A program made the position numbers and the translations under genes. This document shows positions 30,691-40,356 of a stretch of DNA of 64,000 bases, one piece after another. This DNA is from Alentia gelatinosa (lineage: Eukaryota > Annelida > Polychaeta > Phyllodocida > Polynoidae): assembly GCA_950022655.1 (NCBI GenBank), contig OX465581.1, positions 29,917,300 through 29,981,299 on the forward strand. Reading direction: 5' to 3'. Position 1 is the stretch's first letter, and each line of letters begins with the position of its first letter. Below the pieces are notes generated by a model. It did not search any database and was not told where the DNA came from. It worked only from the letters and a program-made list of their open reading frames with translations.

Positions 30691-31663
30691 AAAGGATTAA
30701 CTTATTCTTGCTGCCAACATAAAAGGTCGATGTAATGTAACCTTATTCTAGCATGATGCCACTGGGCGCTTATTCTAACACAATGACCTTGATGCCTAAG
30801 TCTTGGAGCTGGACCTGCCCATGACCACTGGGTGACGACCTCCAAAACTAGAACTGTGCGATCCTCTTGCAACGGACTATGGTAGCGTCTCATATGATCG
30901 GTCAGGCTGTGCGGCCTCCCGTCATGCGATCCGCCATGTTCTTTCTTAGCAGATTTATGCTATCTGACTGAAGGAAATGTTTGGACCTCTTCGAATGCGG
31001 GTGACATTCAGTGTTATAAATGAGATTTGACTGTGCTGTGCTTTTCCTAACAAGGACAATGAGAACTTCTTCAAGGACTTTGAGGAGTGCTCTAGGAGAA
31101 AAGGAACAATGACAACTTTTTCATGGACCTGAAAACAATGGTTACAGAACGTCTAATAGGTAGACGATTCTAGTGGTGCTGCACACAGCTCTGGTGTTTC
31201 AGTCTAATCTGAAGGTCGATGATCCTATGAACAATACTGAATGTAATAGTCTATAAGGTGATGTGGTGTGTCGTCAAAAGACGAAAGGTTGTTGTAATAT
31301 GTTGTGATGAACAGTTCGCGTTCCTGTCGCTGAAACAAGTAGAGTAGAAGGAAAATTGGAGAACCTAGGTAACGGAGAAAGACGGCACCCAACGATTCCT
31401 TATGGAGCGTTTGTTAACCGAGTCAAAGCTCCTAAGGTGGGGACGTGTGTTTCGTGTACCTAAGGCCACCATCAGCAACGTAAGAACAGTGGTACCCAAC
31501 GATGCCTTCTCCTTACGGAGCGTTTGTTAACCGAGTCAAAGCTCCTAAGGTAGGGACGTTGCGGAAACTGCTCGACTTCGTGCCTCTGAGGCCACTATCC
31601 ATAAGCACAGGACGGGACAGGTGTGAGTGAGAAAGAGTAAAGTTCAGTGAAAGGTGATTCAAA
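30691..31663 (+). other. Accessory-region spacer upstream of the BTB/RING-like ORF
   Basis: Nearly 1 kb without a convincing gene. A 65-70-bp block, 'acccaacgatkcctt...ggagcgtttgttaaccgagt...caaagctcctaagg', occurs twice (31387-31445 and 31493-31560). The stretch just before 31664 would be the leader of the ORF transcript. A spliced mRNA is likely needed for expression, but no acceptor could be assigned with confidence. Confidence 0.6.
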
Positions 31664-32539
31664 ATGGCTGTCTCAGCTGAGTTTATTTTCCACGAGCTGG
31701 AATATGAGAAACTAAGTCGGTATAGCAGGTATTTTCGTGCTTTGTGGAAGTATGATGGTGAGATGGGTGTAACGACCATAACTCTGCCACCTATATTTTC
31801 AGATACTGAATATATACAGGTATTTAAAGCTTTCACTAATCATAATAATATATATGCTTTGGCGCGCGCACTATGGCCGTTAGTGAAGAAAAGCTCCGGT
31901 AACGCATACGTGGAGTTTTGTAATTTCTTTGGGTGCGATGAGCTCTACCACTTGATAGTCGAAATCGTATTTACTCTAGAGCCTGAGAAGGCACACCATT
32001 TCTTGGGTGAGGTATTAAACTATTATCCCCCAAGGATAGCAGGTCGAGGGGAGCTAGTCATGGAAGCCCTGACGAACTGGACAGGTACTAACCGGCAAGA
32101 CCTTTTCCCGAGAATCTATGATGAGAGACGTGGGGAATTTTCTAAGGCGGGAATTAGAAGAGTGATACGGCACGGTGCTAGGAGAAAAGCTTTCCTTCGA
32201 CAACATAAAACCGGGCTGTGTTGTATATGTTTGCAGACTCTTACCTATATTGAATGTAGAAATAGGTGGGATGTCAGAATGGCGGCGCGGATGACCTGCT
32301 GCGGCGCTCTCGTGCACCAAAAGTGTTTCTGGATGATTCTCGACCAGATGGTGCGACGATGGGAAACGTGCACGTTTTGTGGGACGATACTGCAGGGTAA
32401 CGGAAGGGTTGAGACGGACCTGGTGAATTGGGGAGTAGCTATGAGGCAATACAGGTGCCGTGACCTTTTGGGGATTCCTTCCCATGCGGTAATAAAATTA
32501 CCACCCATCCCCTCCGATCACGCAGAGGATTGGGGTTGA
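31664..32539 (+). CDS. Accessory ORF of the Gypsy-type element: BTB-like N-terminus and RING-like domain
   Basis: 291 codons, ATG in good context (aaaATGG), intact. Residues about 1-110 contain RYSRYFRALWKYDGEMGVTT followed by ITLPPIFSDTEYIQVFKAF, then IYALARALWPLVKKS. The 'S.YFRAL...' to 'L....F' succession resembles a BTB/POZ fold. Residues about 185-245 hold a cysteine/histidine cluster: CCICLQTLTYIEC, a basic spacer, TCCGALVHQKCFWMIL, and TCTFCG. The CxxC - C - CC..H..C - CxxC spacing resembles a RING-type zinc domain. RING domains usually recruit E2 ubiquitin enzymes, and BTB domains pair with substrates or cullin 3; that function is inference. Its place between env and the 3' LTR marks it as an accessory gene. 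It is not a gene I recognise in any Gypsy element. Confidence 0.75.
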   Translation: MAVSAEFIFHELEYEKLSRYSRYFRALWKYDGEMGVTTITLPPIFSDTEYIQVFKAFTNHNNIYALARALWPLVKKSSGNAYVEFCNFFGCDELYHLIVEIVFTLEPEKAHHFLGEVLNYYPPRIAGRGELVMEALTNWTGTNRQDLFPRIYDERRGEFSKAGIRRVIRHGARRKAFLRQHKTGLCCICLQTLTYIECRNRWDVRMAARMTCCGALVHQKCFWMILDQMVRRWETCTFCGTILQGNGRVETDLVNWGVAMRQYRCRDLLGIPSHAVIKLPPIPSDHAEDWG

Positions 32540-32599
32540 ATAGTCGTTTTCAAGAAACAGATAGAGCCGTATGAACTAAGCATATTACCCTGATTAAAG

Positions 32600-32860
32600 G
32601 TGGCTCTGGTCATCAGGTATATTGGAGAGTTAGCGGGATGTCTGCAAGACGCTGTGGGGTGCTTTCAGCGTTTACCCTCTAACCCCCGGACTAGTCTCTT
32701 TCGAATTGAAAGGCTGTCGAGAGGAGGTCTAAAACTCCACCTTGTATTGATAGATCCCGTCTTTGGACCTCGCTTGGATGGGCAAGTGATTGGTTCGAAT
32801 GGAGACTTGCTGTCCAGCGATAGCACGTTCCTTAAGGTCGCTAGGACCTATTCCTCCTAA
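32600..32860 (+). CDS. Short open frame downstream of the accessory ORF (about 86 codons)
   Basis: The frame starts at GTG, with no ATG before the middle of the frame, and ends 'VARTYSS' at a TAA. It contains LKLHLVLIDPVFGPRLDGQV, with balanced composition unlike the flanking repeats. It could be a spliced extension of the accessory gene or chance. No domain recognised. Confidence 0.25.
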   Translation: MALVIRYIGELAGCLQDAVGCFQRLPSNPRTSLFRIERLSRGGLKLHLVLIDPVFGPRLDGQVIGSNGDLLSSDSTFLKVARTYSS

Positions 32861-33310
32861 TTTTAAGTTCTTCCCAAACAATTTAATTTTAAGTTCTTCC
32901 CAAACAATTTAATTTTAAGTTCTTCCCAAACAATTTAATTTTAAGTTCTTCCCAAACAATTTAATTTTAAGTTCTTCCCAAACAATTTATCCAATTTTCC
33001 TTCTTGTCCAGTTTTCCTTCTTAAATAATTTGTAGGAAGAGGAGATCGAGTGCGTGTGTATGATATAACCCTCGGCAATATGCTCGTGAAAATATAATGT
33101 GAGTAGCATAAGAACTTGTGGCGCGACCGGTTACGCCTTCCTCCTTCTTGGACAATTGTTAAGTTTCCTCCTTCTTAGACAATTTGTTAAGTTTCCTCCT
33201 TCTTAGACAATTTGTTAAGTTTCCTCCTTCTTAGACAATTTGTTAAGTTCCTTCCTTCTTAGACAATTTAAGTTCCTTCTTAGACAAATCGTAAGTTTGA
33301 AAAAAAAAAA
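32861..33310 (+). repeat. Two 27-28-bp arrays (ttaagttcttcccaaacaat; ttaagtttcctccttcttag)
   Basis: The first array (32861-32990) has five units of ttttaagttcttcccaaaca plus atttaat. The second (33140-33290) has about five units of ttaagtttcctccttcttag plus acaatttg. The two units share ttaagtt..cttc...acaattt, so they look related. They are separated by 33000-33135, and an A run at 33300-33313 follows. Confidence 0.9.
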
Positions 33311-33319
33311 AAATTTTCC

Positions 33320-33834
33320 TTCTCCTTCCATGAAGTAGTCCTTCGATATTTCCTTTGGGGACTGAGACCCTGACCTCAGTGGGTTGCCGAACTAATCATG
33401 TTCGGGGGGAGGAAAATAGATTCCAAGAAGTTGTCCTTCAATATCTCCTTTGGGGACTGGGACCCTGGCCCCAAAAGGGGCTGCCGAACTAATCATGTTC
33501 AGGGGCAATAGAATGGTCGACCAAATCACTTGGCTAGCTACTGCTGTCAAGAGGTCCGGCCCTACTTCCTGATGCCTACCTCCATCCGGAGGTATTATGC
33601 CCATTCTTACTCCCAGTCAGGGCACAGGGAGTGTTCCTTGCTGCACAAAGTAGCCATAACAGGGAGTGTTCCTTGCTGCACAAAGTAGCCATAACAGGGA
33701 GTGTTCCTTGCTGCACAAAGTAGCCATAATTAGGGAGTGTTCCTCACTGCACATGGCAGCCGTGACTGAAGTCCCAGAATTATCTTGTTTTGTCTTAAAT
33801 CATCAGCAACCTGGGGAAGATTGCGGATTATTTT
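33320..33834 (+). repeat. Imperfect duplications before the polypurine tract
   Basis: A block of about 95 bp, 'tagtccttcgatatttccttt...ggggactg...gccgaactaatcatgttc', occurs twice (33340-33410 and 33432-33505). A 35-bp unit, 'cagggagtgttccttgctgcacaaagtagccataa', written here in part as cagggagtgttccttgctgc, occurs four times (about 33628-33770). No gene. Confidence 0.8.
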
Positions 33835-33850
33835 AAGGTGGGGAGGCAGA
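33835..33850 (+). promoter_or_regulatory. Polypurine tract
   Basis: aaggtggggaggcaga, one pyrimidine in 16 bases, directly abuts the 3' LTR. It is the expected primer for plus-strand DNA synthesis. Confidence 0.85.
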
Positions 33851-35313
33851 TGTCACGTACGGCCCTGCCAATGTCGCGTACGACGATGCCAATGTCGCGT
33901 ACGACGATGCCAATGTCGTGTACGACGGTGCCAATGTCGCGTACGACGGTGCCAATGTAGCGTACGACGGTGCCAATGTCGTATGACGATGCCAAATGTC
34001 GTATGACGATGCCAAATGTGGCGTACGACGATGCCAATGTCGCGTACGGCCATAAATAGCCAATATCACAGAAAAACTCGGGAAAACTAATCTTTAGAGA
34101 ATCGCTGAAGTTAGCCATAAAAGGTATGTTACATTAAGATTGAGCGGCACCCTTGCAGGAGAATTTCTTTTCTTTCTGGGAAATACCCAGTGAAACTGGT
34201 CACTTTAACCAGTCCTTTATTTTCTTATTCTTTTATTATTTTTCCTGGGCATGTGGCCAAAAGTATTAATATATATACATATATATTTCCTCTTATTTAT
34301 TCTCTGCCTATATATGTTTCCCCTTTATAGATACGACTTAAACATGGTCAGACAGGGAAAATATATATTATATGGAAAGAGAGAGGCGAAAGTCGCCGGT
34401 GGGAAAGTTCCTGTCTCCGCGTGGCTGTGTCTATGTGCACATCCGTGTTGTGTCCGCCTCTAGTCTCAACAAGTCGTTACTCATGACGAGCTCATGACAA
34501 CTTGTTTGTGAGAACTCTTGCTCGCATGTCCGGCTTTCTCACGCTCCCAAGAGGAACATGTGTGCATACTTCTATATGTTAAAGGAAAACCGTAATCCTT
34601 CTTATGTGAGAAATAAGATTTCAGTGGTGGTAAATAATTAGGGATGAATACCTGTGGTGCATGAGAAGGGAGAAATACTAAAGTTATTATTTTCCCTCAA
34701 AAATATTATCTTCCCTAACAATTATTATCTATTCCAAGCTAATATATTTTCCAAGCTACTATATATCCTTATGTGTATACTATACATGTGGAGGTTTTAC
34801 CTCAAGACGTTGCACGTGGCAGGACATGTCAGGATCCTCCCGGAGGGACGCGCAAACATCTTTGCGGTTCTCTTCATATTATGGGATGGAGGCCCCCTGA
34901 CGGAAATGACGTCTCCATATTTGGGGGAGCGTCTTGTCTCTGCATGTGTGACGGAAACGACGTCTCTATATTAGGGAGAGTGTCTTGTCTTTACACGTGA
35001 CTATTTGTAACCAATAGAATAAAATGTAACCATATGTGTAACCAACTACCACGCCTGGTATAATCTGTAAAAGGAATGGTATGTGAATGTGTGACGTACT
35101 CACCCGTAGTGACGTCTAAATGTATTCCAATATATAATAAAGCGACTGCCGGCATACGGCAGATCCATCCTCTCCTCAGCTTCAGCCACACATTGTCACT
35201 AGAGTTGTTTTGTTACGGAGCCTCACCCCACTGTGTGACCATAGCGGTTTCAGTGGGGGAAGCAACTCAGCACGCAGGAGGTGTGGACGAGCTTACAGCG
35301 GCCCCATCTAACA
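33851..35313 (+). repeat. 3' LTR (1,463 bp)
   Basis: Aligned by eye with the 5' LTR along its whole length. It has one fewer 21-bp unit near the start and about a dozen substitutions (for example tccatgttg/tccgtgttg, tatgcatgt/tatacatgt, ttacggaga/ttagggaga). AATAAA at 35136-35141. Ends ATCTAACA, then the CAAAG target duplication. Confidence 0.95.
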
Positions 35314-35318
35314 CAAAG

Positions 35319-37054
35319 GTTGCGCAGGCTATGTAGATGGCGCAGGCCTGGAGGTGGCGAGGCTTCGTTACGAGGACTTGTATCTCTGGTGTTAGAGGTT
35401 GTGCGAAGTATCGTCCTCCCGACGCCGCCGCTATTCCCCCTTTTCCACATACTACTTGGATAGCGACTGGGGCCCTAGGAGGGTCGACGAGAGCGATACC
35501 GTTCCATGCCGAGGCATATGCTGCAAACCATGCCAGGTCCGCTTTTACCTCCCTCGCCAGACCTATCAGGCTGTTTGGCTTGACATTCCTTAGGGCTGCG
35601 AGGAGGGCATTGGTGAAGCGACGCGCCGGGAGGACGCACCTGGAGACGTGGACGATCTTGCCTATCAACAACTGGAGGCGGGCCTTATCTATAGCGACTT
35701 TGGCCATCCAGTGGGAGGCTAGTGCTGCGATCTCATCCATTTTCGGCCGTGGTATAGTAACCAGGCCTTCCGCGATGTCGATGTCGTAGCCTATCCAGTC
35801 GAGGCGTTTGGTGGGAGGGTGGCACTAATCCGCCGAGAGAGCGAGACCGAGGTCCGCCGCGAGGGCAAGGAATGCATGGTATGCTCGGTCCGCTTTTTCC
35901 TGTGATTCCTCCACCCCGAAGAAATCGTCCAGGTATACTTATGCTGTATAGCCTTTCCCGGCCAGTAGGTATATCACGGCGACCGTTGTGCGCTGACAGG
36001 CGGCCGCCGAGAGCCTGGCCCCGAAGGGGGGGCACAGGTCTATGTAGGTACCACGGGCACCGGTGATGCCCAGGAGAGGGTAGGCGAGTGGGTCGGCCCT
36101 AAGTTGTCGGTAGGCCCGAGCCAGATCCGCCTTCCAGATGTATGCACCCCGGCCCTTCACCTGGAGAAGGGTCATTGCGTGCCTAATTCCCGGGAGGGTG
36201 TATGTGAATTTTACTCCTTGGAAGTTTCCGGGGAAGACCCCCGCATTGACCCCCTCTGCCTCCGGGTAAGAGAGGTCAACTATGATGCGGTGGGTCCCAT
36301 CCGATTTTGGCAGAGTCATCATCGGGGATGTCTGGGTCCATGGGGTGAATGGGGCTTCCCTGAACGGCCCCATGAGGGCCCCCAGCGCTTGCTCCGTGTG
36401 AATATAGCCTTCCACTGCTCCCGGATGCGCTAGTGCTGAGGCGTGGTTGGTGGCCGTAGGGGTCGGGAGGGTTGTCCTAGTGTATCCCAACGGCCAGCCA
36501 AATTCTAAGTAGTCCACGAGGAGGGTATCGTGGTATCCCTCCAGGGCCCTCCTCCAGGCGGGGATGTTGAGACCCGAGGGTAGGGGGACTCTCGCACCTA
36601 AATAGTTGGGGAGGCCCGAGGCTTTTGCTTTGATATATGCATGGAGGTGGAGTTGATACGGTCGCCACAGACTCTGTCGAGGTGCCGGCCATTTCTCCAG
36701 TATAACCCCAGCATATTGGTCCGGGCTGATCCATTGAGGGGGGTCGACGGCCGCGACTGGAGCGGCTGTGGCGGCCGTTAGTCCTCTGGCCAGATCGTTG
36801 TCCCTGTCCCCTGTTGGATGGGGGATCTGAAGTGGTGTGCCGCCACCTGACGGGGACTGGTGGCATTCGTTGTCGGTAGGGTGGGTGGCGCCATCTTGCG
36901 GGAAACGGCGGCATCCACCAGGCGCACGGTCACCACGAGGTGGGGACCATACATTACTCGTATCAGTGATCATATTTCCGGTAATACAGTATCCGTCCTG
37001 GGGAATTGGAGAGAAAGCACTTGCATTACTCACGGCTAATTTGGTGTTCCTCAA
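35319..37054 (-). pseudogene. DIRS reverse transcriptase and RNase H, N-terminal part
   Basis: Minus-strand frame with DIRS-type RT motifs: LPKSDGTHRIIVDLSYPEAE, WKADLARAYRQLRADPLAYP, PPFGARLSAAACQRTTVAVI, and the catalytic VYLDDFFGV. An in-frame TAA (near 35941) lies just before VYLDD, and a TAG (near 35827) follows LALSAD. The frame then continues through KRLDWIGYDI, LQLLIGKIVHVSRCVLPARR and ADLAWFAAYASAWNG into the RNase H domain, where the Gypsy element interrupts it at 35318. It resumes at 20229. Two stops make it a pseudogene. The N-terminal 110 codons are low complexity and poorly conserved in the family. Confidence 0.85.
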
Positions 37055-37200
37055 GCTGAGGCTTGAGTCGAGCCCTGAGGCTTGAGTGGAGTGTCGATGG
37101 GCGTTGCGAGCAGGCTTGCTTGGGTCGTGAGGCTCGAATTCCCGGCCTTGCGAGACTTGCCTCGAGGCTGGGTACCCCTGGTTAGTAGGCTTGGGGGAGC
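37055..37200. other. Spacer between DIRS gag and RT
   Basis: Non-coding, with repeated 'gaggcttgag' (37052-37095) and related 'gcgaggcttg/gcgagacttg' motifs. Confidence 0.6.
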
Positions 37201-38332
37201 CTACTGCGGAAAAGGATAATTGGTAGCTTTCTTGTGATGGGCCTCGGGGCGGCTGTTCTGGGCGGATAGCTGTCGCTGCTTAATCCTGCACTCTTTTTCC
37301 AGATGGGGGTGGTAAGAGGCGAGGTTGCAGAGGCAGTAGGCGCAGATATGGATCTGCTTCAGGCCGTTGTCCAGGTGGCCGTTGGGGAGGGCGCAGGTTC
37401 CTTGGTTGAACGGCTTGCAGGGGGGTCCTCCCCTCAGGTCCTGCCTATCCGTACCCTTTTCCGGCTTCTTCGTCTTCCCCGAGGTCGACGTGGAGGGGGA
37501 TCGGAGGCTGCCCAGGGGGGATCTGGACATCGACATCCGTAATAGTTGGATGTGGTTAGAATCCTCCCATGCTCGTTGGAGACGTCCTTCCGCGATCCTG
37601 CTAAGGACCTCCTCCGACCATCCTCGCACCTGATCAAAGGAGTAATCACGAGCGTCCTCGAGGATATCTCTCATGTGTGCCATTGTGGGGGGGGATCCAC
37701 TCGGGGGGGTATTCCGCGTCGTCCACCACCCTGAATAGGCCCCACAAATACTCTGCTATTGTCAGCTCGTTGAGGCTTGTCTTGGCTTTAGCCGGGCCTC
37801 GGAATACATGTACATGGGGAAAAAACGTCTCCTTCTTACCTTTTCCCCCGAGGACATGTTGTGCCCCCTCTAGGATCCGCTGGACTTGATCTTGTATCTC
37901 CCCCCCCCTTTCCGAGGACTCTGCTATGGATAGGGGCCTCGGGGCGGAGAGTGTGAAGCTTGATGCTGGGCGCTGCGTGGTGCCTCGATATCCAGGGTCG
38001 CGGGCCGCGTTTTCTTTTCTTGCTTCTATGATGGATTCGGTCACCGGAGAAATTGTCTTGTACGGGGCAAACCGGACATCTGACCTGACGCCGGCAGCTC
38101 GAGCCTTCCTTCTTTGAACCGGAGACAATTCCGGAGTTGTTTCGCCTGGTAAATCCGTTTCTTTTTCCGGGGCCTCAGCCGGTGCCGCCATTGCTCGCAG
38201 GAGTCTCTCCATAGAGTCGAACCTGCCGCCGAATTCTTCGATTTTGCTATCGAGGGCAGATACCCTATCTTCAAGTTGTTCGGCTTTTCTGCTCCGGGTA
38301 ACTGCCGGAGTTTTGGCTGAGGGGCGCGGCAT
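37201..38332 (-). pseudogene. DIRS gag-like ORF, one frameshift
   Basis: Start chosen at the ATG at 38332 (MPRPSAKTPAVTRSRKAEQL); a longer open frame reaching 38464 runs into repeat A1. It has a coiled-coil start (LEDRVSALDSKIEEFGGRFD), a Pro/Thr-rich linker, SLNELTIAEYLWGLFRVVDD, then a frame change in the G8 run 37687-37694, continuing with MRDILEDARDYSFDQVRGWS. The C-terminus carries the zinc-binding pattern known from DIRS/Ngaro gag: CKPFNQGTCALPNGH, then HICAYCLCNLASYHPHLEKE plus C. Stop at 37201. Confidence 0.8.
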
Positions 38333-38381
38333 TTTCTGACCGGTGTATCTTAATTTTCCAGCGGTTTTACTAGAGAGGATC

Positions 38382-38513
38382 AAAGAAACGTTTGATGTCT
38401 TTGAAGCCGGCGCCCGAGAAGGGCGAGAGATGACGTCATCGCAAGGAGTGACTAAAAGTTCCATCAGATGTCGTGACAGTCAATTACTCTCCAATTTTAC
38501 AATTAGCGCCCAA
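38382..38513 (-). repeat. DIRS repeat A1 (5' end)
   Basis: 132-bp direct repeat of A2 (10259-10390), marking the 5' boundary of the DIRS element. It contains 'gatgacgtcatcgc', a palindromic CRE-like tgacgtca in both copies, which may be promoter-related. Confidence 0.88.
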
Positions 38514-38872
38514 TGGGTCAACAAAGTCGTAATTCCGATTTTTCGAAAACGGTGCCATGTCAGTGTCAACTTGTATCAATGCATAGCCGAATCACTCACT
38601 AAAACCTAACCCTAAACCTAACCCTACCCTAAAATAGGGTTAGGTTTAGGGTTAGCCTTAATCCTAACCCTAAAATAGGGTTAGGTTTAGGGTTAGCCTT
38701 AATCCTAACCTTAATGGGAAAAAAGGCAAAACAGAGGTTTTGCCAGGAACCAGCTTAAATGCAAATAGATCCCGCCTTTTCAAAATGAAAACAAAGTTAC
38801 TAATGATAATGTATTTTTGAAATTTCCCCATTTCCCCAAAAGTATTTGGCCAATTTCCCTATAAAATGAAGA
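38514..38872. repeat. Telomere-like ccctaa/ttaggg palindromic repeats
   Basis: 38606-38712 is made of 'cctaaccctaaa' and 'agggttaggtttagggttag' blocks arranged as inverted repeats (cctaaccctaaaatagggtt, twice). It resembles interstitial (TTAGGG)n-like sequence but is degenerate and palindromic. The rest is AT-rich, non-coding. Confidence 0.75.
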
Positions 38873-38996
38873 AGGGTCACCATGACCAGTCCTGGGTCAC
38901 CACGACCAGGACACAGGGTCACCACGACCAGGATACTGGGTCACCACGACCAGGAAGTAGGGTCATGGTGACTCTGGGTCACGGCGGAAAAGGGTC
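38873..38996 (+). repeat. gggtcaccacgaccagga array and right copy of the outer inverted repeat
   Basis: Five imperfect 20-22-bp units of gggtcaccacgaccagga (38876-38962), then 38976-38996, the exact reverse complement of 9903-9923. It forms the right end of the element that brackets the DIRS insertion. Confidence 0.75.
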
Positions 38997-39005
38997 ACGA
39001 GGTCT

Positions 39006-40356
39006 AATCACCGCTGTGGTTTGAATCCATCGCACATCATGAACATTTCAAGATGTGTGATGCAACGGATGCGTCGCATCGCACACAATCACACACGCGC
39101 GCAAGCCCGGCCCAATAGGAGCAATAGGCACTTTTCCTCTGGCTGGTGTCGCACGTTATCTGCTCAGTTATACTTTAGTATTGGATCACTGAGGATATAA
39201 GTGTGATATGTAAATATTGCCCATGTATATTATTTCCATAAAAATAACAGCGATTGCATCGTATTCTATAGTATTCCAGTTCCAATTTGATGTATCATAC
39301 ATGCATATCACCTTAATGATACTTTAGCTATACCTTAGATAACACAGGAGTTAAATTAAACATATAATAGAGGGAAATAATTTCGTTCCGAGCAAAAGTA
39401 GCCGCTTGTAAACGTGGGGTGCTCGCGTACGCGGGGTGCTCGCGTACGCGGGGTGCTCGCGTACGCGGGGTGTCCGTTTAAGGCGGGGTTCTACTGTACA
39501 TACATTTAAGCACCGGTTCAAGAGAGACAGGATCGTCGCACACGTTTTATGGGCCCATCGACGGTATTTCATTACTCTAACTGCGATTAATCTATCGCAG
39601 GAAAAGCCAGGGTATGCCACACTGGTGCGATGGAATCATCGCAATGAACAATCAGAAATACATGTTCATGTATGTAAGTACGCACGTACATACCCACAGG
39701 AGCGATTGTGCGCGATACAATGAGCGGCGCCGTTTGTATTACCCTCGACCGGCGTTTAATACTTTTTTATCTACTTGCGATGATTCTGTCTCTCTGATTA
39801 AGCTGTGGCTAATGCATCTAAACTTTGAATATCTCCTATCACCCTAAAGTATCGTAAGTTAACTCTCACCATCTGGAGAGACGAGGCTAGAGGCTGGGTA
39901 CCGCACTTGCCAGGAAAAGGTGGATGATAAATACATTATAGACTGGTTTCAGATAATAGCCGTTGTATGCTCTTCGGGGTTGTCTCTGCACACCAGTCAA
40001 TATTCTGTGCATGTGTTTATCGGCACCAAGAGCATACAACACATTTTTATGTCCCAGGTATGGTGATACATGCTACCTATGTGTTTTCTATGGATACTTT
40101 GAATTAGGTGGATGATAAAATAGGAGCCACCCCAGGCCTGCATGTGCGACGGATCTGTCGCAAATAATGAATATTTCAAGATGTGCAATGCGATGAATCC
40201 GTCGCATTGCACACGATCGCACACGCGCACACCCCCAGCCCCACAGGAACGATTGTGTGCGATGCGACGGGCAGCGCCGTTTTTATGACCCTCGTCCGCC
40301 GTTTATGGCTTTTTATGACTTCCAACGAATCCGTTGCACCAGTGGAGCCGGGCCTT
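39006..40356. repeat. GC-rich palindromic repeat cluster (right part)
   Basis: Motifs shared with 8865-9831 include 'catcatgaacatttc', 'cgcatcgcacacaatc', 'cacacgcgcgca', 'ccccacaggaacgattgtgtgc', written in part as acaggaacgattgtgtgcg, 'gccgtttatggctttttatg', and the terminal ccagtggagccgggcctt at 40339-40356. It probably includes the right half of the copy interrupted at about 9886, plus further copies. An 18-bp minisatellite (ggggtgctcgcgtacgcg, three units) lies at 39416-39475. Confidence 0.65.

Larger units (their letters stand above)
20230..35313 (+). mobile_element. 15.1-kb env-bearing Gypsy-type LTR element (errantivirus-like organisation), apparently intact
   Basis: 5' LTR 20230-21713, tRNA-Trp primer site, gag, pro-pol, env, a 5-kb accessory region with repeats and an extra ORF, polypurine tract, and 3' LTR 33851-35313. 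It is flanked by the 5-bp duplication CAAAG (20225-20229 and 35314-35318), and the LTRs begin TG and end CA. It sits in the DIRS RNase H gene in the opposite orientation. Gag, pol and env each form a single open frame with no disabling change visible. The LTRs show only about a dozen substitutions by eye plus one 21-bp repeat unit of length difference, so the insertion is young. At 15 kb it is unusually long for the group, mostly because of the accessory region. Confidence 0.95.
10116..38513 (-). mobile_element. DIRS-order tyrosine-recombinase retrotransposon with PAT/Ngaro-type split direct repeats, interrupted twice
   Basis: Read on the minus strand the layout is A1 (38513-38382), gag, RT/RNase H, tyrosine recombinase, B1 (10493-10391), A2 (10390-10259), B2 (10217-10116). 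A1 and A2 are 132-bp direct repeats; B1 and B2 are about 102-bp direct repeats. That A1-ORFs-B1-A2-B2 order is the split direct repeat structure known for PAT and Ngaro elements, unlike the inverted termini of DIRS1. These elements integrate through a circular intermediate with a tyrosine recombinase and leave no target duplication. Removing the LINE with one target repeat (8,426 bp) and the Gypsy element with one target repeat (15,089 bp) leaves 4,883 bp. Every ORF is broken by stops or frameshifts, several at G/C homopolymers, so the copy is dead. Confidence 0.88.
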
